Position numbers and translations under genes: made by a program
The notes under the pieces: model-generated
Told to the model about the DNA's origin: nothing
What the model saw: only the letters and a program-made list of their open reading frames with translations
Databases searched by the model: none
NCBI GenBank assembly: GCA_004554425.1
Contig: SFMI01000024.1
Location: 1-19,597, forward strand
Source: Candidatus Saccharimonadota bacterium
Lineage (GTDB): Bacteria; Eremiobacterota; Xenobia; Xenobiales; Xenobiaceae
DNA length: 19,597 bases
Direction of reading: 5' to 3'
Shown: positions 1-6,908 of the stretch, in pieces
Position numbering within the stretch: position 1 is the stretch's first letter
Layout of the letters: each line of letters begins with the position of its first letter

Positions 1-253
1 ATTTGCCATTGACTTCGAATTGCATAATGGCAGCATCGGCACCGCCAAGGCCAGTAATGTAACTTTCAACGGAAGTATTACCACTGGCGCCCATAGTTGT
101 ATGCTCTATGTTACGCATACAATTGGCAAAATATTTTTGCCTTATATTCAATAAGGGCATAGCAGCCGGATCTGATAGAGCTGGCCCAGCCCAAGCGCAT
201 AACATTAGGGAAGCAAAAGCGCATACTGCGCCCAAACGCAATTTCTTATTCAC
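1..253 (-). CDS. Secreted protein of unknown function, N-terminal part only
   Basis: Only the first 84 codons lie in the window; the 3' end runs off the left edge. I chose the GTG at 251-253 because an AAGGAG ribosome binding site lies about 6 bases upstream of it. The product begins with Lys/Arg, then a hydrophobic run rich in Ala, Leu and Cys, then a small-residue stretch ending near GPALSDP, which is a typical Sec signal peptide. Export is therefore likely. The mature part visible (about 60 residues) is rich in Ala, Gly, Met and Asn, and I do not recognise it. It follows the TPR-like gene after a 16-base gap, so the two are probably co-transcribed. The function is unknown. Confidence 0.6.
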   Translation of the reverse strand, partial: MNKKLRLGAVCAFASLMLCAWAGPALSDPAAMPLLNIRQKYFANCMRNIEHTTMGASGNTSVESYITGLGGADAAIMQFEVNGK

Positions 254-269
254 AGTAGCTCCTTAAATT

Positions 270-1589
270 CTATAAAGTTCTGAAAGCTCTCTGTTGAGCT
301 CTGTAATAGGGAGCTTCCGTAGAGTCGGCTGCTCCGGCACAGAAAGTCAAATCGTTGATAAGATTGAGCAAACTGCGCTTATCTTTGAAACTTATACCAC
401 TGCTTTTACGACTAGGATAAGCTGGCAAGGCGTATCCGTCTGAGGAATAGTGGCGAAAACCGCCAGGAATATTTACCATTGTCCATGGCTTATGAGCTTC
501 TAGAGCTGTAGCTGTCATAGCGCTACGCAAGTTTAGCCCCAAGCCGTTGCCTGCCTTATAAAAACCATATCGGGTTAGGGTAAGGTAAGAGCTGTCGCTG
601 AGTTGCTCAGCCAAAAATAAAGCAATTACAAAACCACGCTGGGCTCGTTGTGTCATGCCTAAGCCCCAAAAAGCCCTAGCTTTCAAATAAGTTTGACGCA
701 ATAAGGCTTTTTTGCGCTCAGTGAGCATTCTAATAATGAAAGACGCTTTCAAATATTGTAAAGCCGTCTCGAAACGATTGCTTTTTTTTAGCAACCAACC
801 TATGCGATAGGTAATTTCCGCTTGTTTTTTATAATCGGCTATATGGTAATACATTTTTAGAGCTTGGCCATAAAGTCGGGAAGAGTCTTCCGCATCGCTA
901 GAAAATTCGCTATTGTTGGCCATTTGTAAAAGCGTTTTGGCCGCCAGTGCAGGATCGCTAAAAGTTATTTTGCGACTGCCTTCGACTTCGGGAGTGGCCA
1001 GCGAAAACATAATGGAAACGCAAGTTAAATCTGATTCTGCATATTGACCTTCATCATAAAGAAGCGAAGCTTCGTTAAATCTGGCGGCCAAAGCGTTAGA
1101 CCGATCGTTTTGATTGTCAAATAATTTGTTGGCTTTGCGAGTTAGACGCAAGGCTTGAGAAGTTTTACCCGCTCCGGCGTAAGCTAAAGCTGCATCCAAA
1201 CATAAGGCGGCTAAAACGGAATCGTCACGCTTTTTCTTGGGCAATTTTTGATATTGGCGGCAAGCTGTTCCCCAGCGCTTGGCACTGTGCAAGAATAATC
1301 CCTGGGCTTCTAACCAATGGCAGCGTTTGCGCATGAACCTTTCGGCATACTTATCAAAATGATTGTCTATTTTATCGCGTTGACGCAAAGCGTAGGCTAA
1401 GCGTTTGCCTAGGCGAAACAATATATCGGCTTCTTTAAAGCAACGCTCGGCAATATGAATATCGATATGACAAAGTATATCTTCCAGACAATCTTTTAAA
1501 GAGGCTACATCCAGACTTTTAACAATGCCGCGTAAAATATACTTGTTCTCTAAATTGGCAGCTAAATTGCGTAAAATATTATCAATCAT
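270..1589 (-). CDS. TPR-like helical repeat protein of unknown function
   Basis: A 439-residue protein with no signal peptide or membrane segment, so probably cytoplasmic. Residues about 90-335 are rich in Ala, Leu, Tyr and Arg and fall into paired helices of the tetratricopeptide type, for example LDAALAYAGAGKTSQALRLT near 130-150, ARFNEASLLYDEGQYAES, and ITYRIGWLLKKSNRFETALQ near 257-276. Each has the small-residue and aromatic spacing of TPR units. TPR proteins normally serve as protein-binding scaffolds; the partner here is unknown. The last 80 residues are not repeat-like. There is no clear ribosome binding site before the ATG, but a 49-codon ORF stops 12 bases upstream, so translational coupling is plausible. 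It sits between that small ORF and a secreted protein gene, all on the minus strand. The protein family beyond TPR was not recognised. Confidence 0.65.
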   Translation of the reverse strand: MIDNILRNLAANLENKYILRGIVKSLDVASLKDCLEDILCHIDIHIAERCFKEADILFRLGKRLAYALRQRDKIDNHFDKYAERFMRKRCHWLEAQGLFLHSAKRWGTACRQYQKLPKKKRDDSVLAALCLDAALAYAGAGKTSQALRLTRKANKLFDNQNDRSNALAARFNEASLLYDEGQYAESDLTCVSIMFSLATPEVEGSRKITFSDPALAAKTLLQMANNSEFSSDAEDSSRLYGQALKMYYHIADYKKQAEITYRIGWLLKKSNRFETALQYLKASFIIRMLTERKKALLRQTYLKARAFWGLGMTQRAQRGFVIALFLAEQLSDSSYLTLTRYGFYKAGNGLGLNLRSAMTATALEAHKPWTMVNIPGGFRHYSSDGYALPAYPSRKSSGISFKDKRSLLNLINDLTFCAGAADSTEAPYYRAQQRAFRTL

Positions 1590-1601
1590 TGTCGTACCAG
1601 T

Positions 1602-1751
1602 TTAAAAATCCAAAAAATCAAAGATTGTAGAGTGAGTTTCTTGCAGCCACCATTCGGGATTATCCCATTTTTCTCGGCGTCCTTGCTCTGAATCTAAGCC
1701 GAAATAGGAGAGCAAAAATTTTTTCAACGTTTTGGCAAAAAATTTAAGCAT
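1602..1751 (-). CDS. 49-residue small protein at the head of the TPR operon
   Basis: This ORF is shorter than most ORF-length cut-offs. It starts at ATG 1749-1751 after a strong GGAGGAGAG ribosome binding site with a 9-base spacer, and ends with TAA 12 bases before the TPR-like gene. An extended -10 promoter lies about 30 bases upstream. The peptide has a basic amphipathic N-terminus (MLKFFAKTLKKFLLSYFG), a charged middle (DSEQGRREKWDNPEWW) and a C-terminus ending TIFDFLDF. The high Trp/Phe content and good initiation signals argue for a real gene. It resembles no family I know. The amphipathic start could lie on a membrane, but that is inference. Confidence 0.5.
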   Translation of the reverse strand: MLKFFAKTLKKFLLSYFGLDSEQGRREKWDNPEWWLQETHSTIFDFLDF

Positions 1752-1780
1752 AGCCCAATTCTCTCCTCCAGCCCCCAAGG

Positions 1781-1809
1781 ATTATAACATAAAGGGAAAG
1801 AGGAGGAAA
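1781..1809 (-). promoter_or_regulatory. Extended -10 promoter for the small ORF/TPR unit
   Basis: On the minus strand a perfect TATAAT (1781-1786) is preceded by TG one base upstream, giving the extended -10 form TGTTATAAT. The -35 position (1804-1809, TTTCCT) is poor, as is common for extended -10 promoters. The predicted start lies just before the GGAGG ribosome binding site of the 49-residue ORF. Confidence 0.5.
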
Positions 1810-1811
1810 AC

Positions 1812-1848
1812 GCCTTCGGTATTAGAATTACGAAGGGCTTTTTTTTGT
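1812..1848 (+). terminator. Intrinsic terminator or attenuator upstream of secD
   Basis: A short stem (CCTTCG paired with CGAAGG) around a loop of about 12 bases is followed by eight T residues, a standard rho-independent terminator on the plus strand. No plus-strand gene precedes it inside the window. It therefore either ends a short non-coding transcript or sits in the secD leader, about 130 bases before the secD start. The stem is short, so confidence is moderate. Confidence 0.45.
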
Positions 1849-1975
1849 ATATCTGGGGGGAATGATTGCAGAGAGTTTAACCAGGCCTGGAGCCTTTTAA
1901 ATATTGAGATCTGCATAAAATTGGATCTTTATTAAAAGCCGAGGCAAATGTCGCAATGGTAAGAGGAATGATATC

Positions 1976-3253
1976 GTGAACCAGACAAAAGTTCTCATTA
2001 ACCTGGTCATTATCTTTTTGATTACGGCAGCAATCCTATACGGCTTCTTCGGTACTTCGGAAGAGAACCGCTTGAAGCTCAAATTAGGTCTCGATCTCCG
2101 AAGCGGTACACATATTGCTTTGCAACTCAAAGAGGTTGAGGATCCCGTTACTCATGAAGTTCAAAAGATCGACCAGGCAACCTTAAATCGCAGCATTCAA
2201 GTTTTTACAAAGCGCTTGAACGCCATTGGTACTTCAGAAATTTTAATTGCCGCCGCTGGCAAAGATCGTATTATTATCGAAATTCCTGAAATGACCGACC
2301 TAGAAAAAGCCAAGAATATGGTCAAAAAGGCCGGACGCTTGGAATTTAAAGAAAAGGTCTTCGATCCTACTACTCAGTCTGCTCAATACAGAACTGTTAT
2401 GGATGGTCGTTATTTGACCAAAGCCAGCGTCGGTCGCTCCGGCGTAGGTGAAGATGCCTGGTGCGTTGAGTTCCAGCTCAATAAAGAAGGCAGCCGCCTC
2501 TTTGGCGATATTACCAGCCGTATGAAAGGTAAGCCTTTAGGTATTTTCTTTGATGGTGTTATGCACAGCGAACCTGTGGTACAAAATGCCATTACTGGAG
2601 GAAGTGGTCAAATTACTGGTCACTTCACTTTGGAAGAAGCCAACGAGCTTTGCAATATTTTAAATTCCGGTGCTCTGACTGTAGACGTCCAAATTTTGGA
2701 AGCCTATACTGTCAGCCCCACCTTGGGTGAGCAATCCTTAAAGAGCTCCCTTACTGCTGGTTTAATCGGTTTGGCCATCGTAATGCTTTATATGATCGGC
2801 TACTATCGTTTGTCTGGTTTGGTCGCCTCTATTGCTTTGGTTATTTACGCTGTTTGGGTTGTCGGTTCTATGGTTATTCCCGGCCTCGAATTCGTACTCA
2901 CCTTGCCCGGTATCGCCGGTGTCGTACTATCTATCGGTATGGCTGTAGACGCCAACGTTTTGCAATTTGAGCGTATTAAAGAAGAACTTTGGAATGGTAA
3001 GTCCGTGAGAAGTTCTTTAGACGCTGGTTTTGAACGTGCTTTCTCATCTATTATTGACGGTCACGTCAGCACTTTCTTGGGCGCTCTGATTCTCTTCTGG
3101 TTCGGTGCTTCTAGTGTTAAGGGCTTTGGCGTAACTTTGATGATTGGTACCGCCTTGAGTTTAGTCACCGCTATTTGGGTAACTCGTCAGTTGCTCCATT
3201 TCGCTACCGACTTCCTCAAGATCGATTCCAATAGAAAATTGTATGGTGAATAG
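1976..3253 (+). CDS. secD: Protein translocase subunit SecD
   Basis: SecD, with SecF, forms the membrane complex that uses the proton motive force to help SecYEG complete protein export. The 425-residue product has an N-terminal membrane helix (about 7-25) and the family's D1 motif GLDLRSGTH (38-46; a Ser replaces the usual second Gly). An extracytoplasmic region of about 200 residues follows. The C-terminal half has five membrane helices, with the D4 signature GMAVDANVLQFERIKEE (about 321-337) containing the conserved Asp325 and Arg333. The length fits the short SecD form found with a separate SecF. The GTG start at 1976 follows an AGAGGA ribosome binding site. secF follows after an 11-base gap. 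No yajC gene is seen upstream. Confidence 0.95.
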   Translation: MNQTKVLINLVIIFLITAAILYGFFGTSEENRLKLKLGLDLRSGTHIALQLKEVEDPVTHEVQKIDQATLNRSIQVFTKRLNAIGTSEILIAAAGKDRIIIEIPEMTDLEKAKNMVKKAGRLEFKEKVFDPTTQSAQYRTVMDGRYLTKASVGRSGVGEDAWCVEFQLNKEGSRLFGDITSRMKGKPLGIFFDGVMHSEPVVQNAITGGSGQITGHFTLEEANELCNILNSGALTVDVQILEAYTVSPTLGEQSLKSSLTAGLIGLAIVMLYMIGYYRLSGLVASIALVIYAVWVVGSMVIPGLEFVLTLPGIAGVVLSIGMAVDANVLQFERIKEELWNGKSVRSSLDAGFERAFSSIIDGHVSTFLGALILFWFGASSVKGFGVTLMIGTALSLVTAIWVTRQLLHFATDFLKIDSNRKLYGE

Positions 3254-3264
3254 GAGATAGAGCA

Positions 3265-4530
3265 GTGGGTGCATTAAACGTAACTACATCGGATGCGATT
3301 TCCTTAGCCATATGGTTTGTTATTTTGGTGGGCGTAGTACTTTGGGGGCACACCTTCAGAGTTCGCCACCGTGACATTATCGGAAACCGCAAATATTATT
3401 ATATTGCCAGTACGGTTGTTTTAATTTTCTGTTTAGTTGGTATTTTCGGCAAAGGTCTCAATTATGGTTTGGACTTTACCGGCGGTACTATTTTGGAATT
3501 GGGTGCTCCTAAAATTGTGGATATGGCCCCTGGCGACATTGTCAATATTGTCAAGGCCAAGCACCCCTCTTTCGACGTTACTGCTCAGCTTGGTAATGGC
3601 TTAACTAATTCTGGTGACGGAAAAGCTTACCAAAAGATTCTCGTTCGTGTCCGCAGTGACGAAAGCACTAAAGAAGTCGGCCTCACTTCCGCTCAGGCCG
3701 TCGAAGTTCGTGCCGAATTAGAAAAAGGTCTCAACGTTGGCCCCTTAGCCAATATTTCCGAAACTACTATCGGCCCGACTATTTCTTCCGAGCTCAAGAC
3801 AGGTGCTCTTAAGGCTCTCTTAATTGCCTGTATTTTGCAGCTCATCTATATCACTTTCCGCTTCGGCAACCAGTTGCGCTTCGGTGCTTCGGCTGTAATT
3901 GCTGTATTGCATGATGCTATCATCATGATCGGCTTCTACGCTTGGGCCGGTTTGCCAGTAGACTCCAGCTTTGTAGCTGCTTTGCTAACTATTACCAGCT
4001 ACTCCTTGATGGATACAGTGGTAGTATTCGATCGTATTCGTGAGCACCAGCATAACGACGTTAAAGATACCTTTGAAGTTATCACCAACCGTTCTGTTTG
4101 CGAAACTATGACTCGTTCGATCAACACTTCGTTAACCACGATCATTGTCTGTATTTGCTTATACTTCATGGGCGGTGAAAGCTTAAAAGGCTTTGCTTAC
4201 GCTTTGTTGGTCGGTGTCATTACCGGTGCTTACTCTTCTATCTTCCTTTCCGCTCCTTTGCTTGTCGATTGCAACGAGTATGCCAATAAGCGCGACTTGG
4301 CTCGTCAAGACGAGTTGCGCAGAGAAGCTGAAGAGAACGCTAAACAAGGTAGCACCAATACTAAGAGTTCTGGTCGCCGTCCCGTGGCCCGTCCTCGTCC
4401 GGCTGCTCCTGCTGCTCCTGCTGCTTCCGATAGCACTCCGAGCGCCTCTGCTCCGGCCGCTTCTGCTGCTCCTGTAGCTTACGCTCCGGCTCGTCCTCGT
4501 CGTCGCGTCAAGGGTATGAGAAAGAAATAA
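3265..4530 (+). CDS. secF: Protein translocase subunit SecF, with N- and C-terminal extensions
   Basis: SecF is the partner of SecD in the proton-driven accessory complex of the Sec translocon. Family signatures are present: LDFTGGT (69-75) after the usual first membrane helix (about 44-62), and SYSLMDTVVVFDRIREH in the later helices, matching the family D4/D5 region. The GTG start at 3265 is supported by TAGGAG eight bases upstream. Two features are unusual. An extra hydrophobic helix (about 12-28), followed by the basic stretch RVRHR, precedes the normal SecF start. A tail of about 79 residues (343-421) is charged at first, then rich in Pro, Ala and Ser, and ends in Arg/Lys (PRRRVKGMRKK). 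At 421 residues it is much longer than a typical SecF of about 300. The tail should face the cytoplasm. Confidence 0.93.
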   Translation: MGALNVTTSDAISLAIWFVILVGVVLWGHTFRVRHRDIIGNRKYYYIASTVVLIFCLVGIFGKGLNYGLDFTGGTILELGAPKIVDMAPGDIVNIVKAKHPSFDVTAQLGNGLTNSGDGKAYQKILVRVRSDESTKEVGLTSAQAVEVRAELEKGLNVGPLANISETTIGPTISSELKTGALKALLIACILQLIYITFRFGNQLRFGASAVIAVLHDAIIMIGFYAWAGLPVDSSFVAALLTITSYSLMDTVVVFDRIREHQHNDVKDTFEVITNRSVCETMTRSINTSLTTIIVCICLYFMGGESLKGFAYALLVGVITGAYSSIFLSAPLLVDCNEYANKRDLARQDELRREAEENAKQGSTNTKSSGRRPVARPRPAAPAAPAASDSTPSASAPAASAAPVAYAPARPRRRVKGMRKK

Positions 4531-4555
4531 GTTTAAGCTAAGGCTTATATAAAGG

Positions 4556-4614
4556 CTCCTTTGCCTGGCTAATTATGTAGCAAAACATAATTTAAGGGCG
4601 AAGGAGTTTTTTTT
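4556..4614 (+). terminator. Strong intrinsic terminator of secD-secF
   Basis: The outer stem pairs CTCCTTTGCC (4556-4565) with GGCGAAGGAG (4597-4606), 10 pairs including one G-U. A perfect inner stem pairs AATTATGT with ACATAATT. Eight T residues follow directly. It begins 25 bases after the secF stop codon. Confidence 0.9.
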
Positions 4615-4662
4615 ATCTCAGTTTTTTTTCTCTAAATAGCATCTTTCTGGGTGTAGCTTTAT

Positions 4663-4702
4663 AAAAAAATGAGCTTGCCTCCAATAAAGGGGGCAAGCTC
4701 AT
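4663..4702 (-). terminator. Intrinsic terminator of the lytic transglycosylase gene
   Basis: A 14-pair stem (4669-4682 with 4689-4702, one G-U) closes a six-base loop. On the minus strand it is followed by seven T residues, so it terminates the transglycosylase transcript. On the plus strand only TTTTG follows, giving weaker backup termination for secF. Confidence 0.88.
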
Positions 4703-4731
4703 TTTGATTTATAGCTTTTGCTTTCGCTTTT

Positions 4732-5805
4732 TTATAATACTACGGGACGGCTGCCAAAGGAGGGAAGCAACATAGGTGTTTTACCAATAATATCAATCAT
4801 ATCGTGGCGGACATAGCCTATAAAGTAGACATAATTGGTCGTCTCGGCATAGGGAGGAACTTCACCTTTAAGCTTTTTAACAACGGTAGGGCCGGCGTTA
4901 TAGGAAGCCAGCACTGAAGCGTAAGGATTGGCGCCGTCCTTCCAGGTGGTCAACAAATTGTCTACCATTTTGCTGCAGCCTTCTAAATTTTGCAAAGGAT
5001 CTAGCGCATTTGCTACCTTCAGTCCGGCGGCAGTTTTGGGCATAAGCTGGCCCAAACCCTGAGCTCCGGAAACTGAAATAGCGTCGGTATCCCAAGCAGA
5101 TTCAATTTGAATTAGGCCGGCCAGCAAACTGGGATCGATATGGCGCTGTTCGCATTTTTGCACAAAGGTATTGGCAATAGCTTTAACTTGCTGATAATCC
5201 ATATCAGGATTGTGGAAAAGAATGCGCCAGGCAATAAAATTTTGCCAAGAATGTTGGCGGCCGTTGAGCCAGCGTTGATAGCTAAACTCTAAAGGCGGCT
5301 CTAAAAGGATACAACTTAAACCAGAAAGAGCTTTAAATTTTCCGTCCTTAAAGTGCAAGTAGCCTTTTATGGCTACGCGATAACCGGTGCGGTCAAATTC
5401 CAAATTGCGAGCTGGGCGCAAATAACTAATAGCAACATTTCCGGCGGGAGTACCTAAAAGTAGCTGACTCTTGCCTTGGTAAGTAGATTGTTTGAGGATA
5501 CGTCCTTCCCAAAGTACAACTTGGCCTTCTTGTTCCGGCTGTGGGTGCTTTAAAACACGAGCCGGAGTTAAATAAGGATTGACCATAGCCTTACCTTTGT
5601 TGGTAGGGTAAAACCAATGAGCCGCTTGCTCAGGAATGCTTAAAGAATGCGAGCGGGTAGGGACAAGTTTTTTAGCTGTCTGAGCTTGGGGAGCTATGGC
5701 AGCTTTGTCAGTTGCAGGAGCCGCCTGCAAAGCGGAAGTGCAGGAAGCGCCTAAGACTAAACCGGCACAAATAGCAGCAAAAATAGGGTAATAAAAACGT
5801 TTCAC
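4732..5805 (-). CDS. Secreted lytic transglycosylase (SLT domain)
   Basis: Lytic transglycosylases cleave the MurNAc-GlcNAc bond of peptidoglycan to form 1,6-anhydro ends, acting outside the cytoplasmic membrane. The GTG start has a GAAGGAAG ribosome binding site. Residues 1-28 form a signal peptide, with a possible Ala-X-Ala-type cut after LQA; a Cys at 22 gives only a weak lipobox (GASC). The C-terminal part (about 215-345) is a clear SLT fold: IESAWDTDAISVSGAQGLGQ holds the catalytic Glu235, GLGQLMP is at 250-256, ASYNAGP at 300-306, and a PYAETTNYV motif follows. Residues about 78-170 are separate and beta-rich (for example GQVVLWEGRILKQSTYQGKS), resembling an OB-type fold; that assignment is inference. 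The gene is monocistronic, with its own terminator downstream. Confidence 0.88.
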   Translation of the reverse strand: MKRFYYPIFAAICAGLVLGASCTSALQAAPATDKAAIAPQAQTAKKLVPTRSHSLSIPEQAAHWFYPTNKGKAMVNPYLTPARVLKHPQPEQEGQVVLWEGRILKQSTYQGKSQLLLGTPAGNVAISYLRPARNLEFDRTGYRVAIKGYLHFKDGKFKALSGLSCILLEPPLEFSYQRWLNGRQHSWQNFIAWRILFHNPDMDYQQVKAIANTFVQKCEQRHIDPSLLAGLIQIESAWDTDAISVSGAQGLGQLMPKTAAGLKVANALDPLQNLEGCSKMVDNLLTTWKDGANPYASVLASYNAGPTVVKKLKGEVPPYAETTNYVYFIGYVRHDMIDIIGKTPMLLPSFGSRPVVL

Positions 5806-5924
5806 GCGACTTCCTTCGCTTTAGGCTTAAGGCGGCCCTGCCCATATTTTGGCTGTGAATTGCTTGTTTTAGTTGTTCCAAACTTTAGGCGGGGAGTTTA
5901 ATTATTGATCGCGAAAAGCTCGAG

Positions 5925-5959
5925 GCTGCCGCTTAAAAAAGATAAAATGCTTCGGCAGC
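5925..5959. repeat. Inverted repeat upstream of the zinc-ribbon/DUF4127 operon
   Basis: A perfect 7-base inverted repeat (GCTGCCG at 5925-5931, CGGCAGC at 5953-5959) flanks an A-rich centre containing GATAAAAT, which could be a -10 element. It ends a few bases before the AAAGGGAG ribosome binding site. It could be an operator or a 5' leader hairpin. No convincing -35 is present at the right distance. Confidence 0.4.
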
Positions 5960-5978
5960 TGAAAGGGAGCCTACGTTT

Positions 5979-6188
5979 ATGCAAGAGTTAGGCCGCATTC
6001 AGACAGCCCAAAAGATCGCTTGCCCACATTGCCGGGCTCTGCTTGAAGATACAGATTTGGAAAGAGCTTTAGAAGGCGAAACTGTCAAATGTCCACATTG
6101 CGGTGGGCCGGTAAAGTTGCCTTCCGATCTAGTAGAACGTTATTTGCGCAGTAAATATGTGGGGCGCAATCTTGATATTACCTGTTAG
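5979..6188 (+). CDS. Small zinc-ribbon protein
   Basis: A 69-residue cytoplasmic protein with two CPHC knuckles: Cys15/Cys18 and Cys38/Cys41, separated by 19 residues. This is the usual pattern for binding one structural zinc ion in a zinc ribbon. The segment between the knuckles is acidic (LEDTDLERALEGE) and the C-terminal 25 residues are basic (ERYLRSKYVGRN). There is a good ribosome binding site (AAAGGGAG). It is the first gene of a tight operon, 12 bases before the TIM-barrel-like gene, so it probably acts with those proteins, as an accessory or nucleic-acid/protein-binding factor. The specific function is unknown. Confidence 0.7.
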   Translation: MQELGRIQTAQKIACPHCRALLEDTDLERALEGETVKCPHCGGPVKLPSDLVERYLRSKYVGRNLDITC

Positions 6189-6200
6189 GAAGTATAGCTT

Positions 6201-6896
6201 ATGCATAGTTTATTAAAAGCTTTTTCTAAAAAGTTCGTCCTTTTAGTGAGTATCACTCAAAACGATCCTAATTTGGCTCGTATCGCTTTGGAAAACGGCG
6301 CTGACGCTGTAAAAGTCCACTTAAATTGCGCCCACTTTGCCAGTGGTACCGACTTTGGCTCTTGGGAAGCCGAAAAAGAAAAAATTGCCAAAGTGGCTGA
6401 GGTTGTACGCCCCCACATTCCTTTAGGCATCGTTACCGGCGCTGAAGTAGTGCCGAACGCTCAAGATTTGTCCGAAATTCGCCAATTCGGTTTTGATTTC
6501 TGGGATTTATTTGCCAATCACATTCCTCCGGAATATTTAAAGTGGAAAGAATTGGCTCACATGTCGGCTGTCGGCCCCGATTGGACGCCTGAATTTGTGC
6601 AAGATTTAGTCAGCTTGGGCGTAGACGTTATTGAGTCTTCTATTATTCCTCGCGACCTTTATCGCACTAGACTTACAGCGGCCGACCTTTGTCAATATAA
6701 GCGCTTGGTGCGCAGCGCCGGTGTACCTGTAATTGTGCCTACTCAGAAAAAGATTCGCCCTGACGAAGTAAAGTATTTGCAAGAAGTTGGCGTTTCTGGT
6801 TTGGCTATCGGCGCTGTGGTAACTGGCTTAGGCACCGCTTATTTGGGCGAGCGTGTGGCAGCCTTCCGCAAAGCTATAGACGAAATCTATCGTTAA
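6201..6896 (+). CDS. TIM-barrel-like protein, phosphate-binding type, function unknown
   Basis: The 231-residue product has alternating beta strands and helices of a (beta/alpha)8 barrel. Examples are KFVLLVSIT near 11-19, NGADAVKVHLN near 32-42, IPLGIVTGAE, GVDVIESSII, VPVIVPTQKK, and near the C-terminus GVSGLAIGAVVTG. The last motif (strand, then Gly-rich IGAVVTG) matches the phosphate-binding end of ThiG, NanE, PyrF and TrpF-like barrels. Possible active-site residues at strand ends are K39, H41, N42, E82 and E145. It is 12 bases downstream of the zinc-ribbon gene and 12 bases upstream of the DUF4127 gene, so all three are likely one transcript. The nearest analogy I can offer is an epimerase or lyase acting on a phosphorylated sugar; this is inference. 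Confidence 0.65.
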   Translation: MHSLLKAFSKKFVLLVSITQNDPNLARIALENGADAVKVHLNCAHFASGTDFGSWEAEKEKIAKVAEVVRPHIPLGIVTGAEVVPNAQDLSEIRQFGFDFWDLFANHIPPEYLKWKELAHMSAVGPDWTPEFVQDLVSLGVDVIESSIIPRDLYRTRLTAADLCQYKRLVRSAGVPVIVPTQKKIRPDEVKYLQEVGVSGLAIGAVVTGLGTAYLGERVAAFRKAIDEIYR

Positions 6897-6908
6897 AAAT
6901 AAAAGAGT

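Noticed and set aside
1732..1935. 67-codon plus-strand ORF before secD
   Set aside because: It reads through the terminator hairpin and its T run, has a weak start context, and overlaps the better-supported 49-residue minus-strand ORF and promoter.
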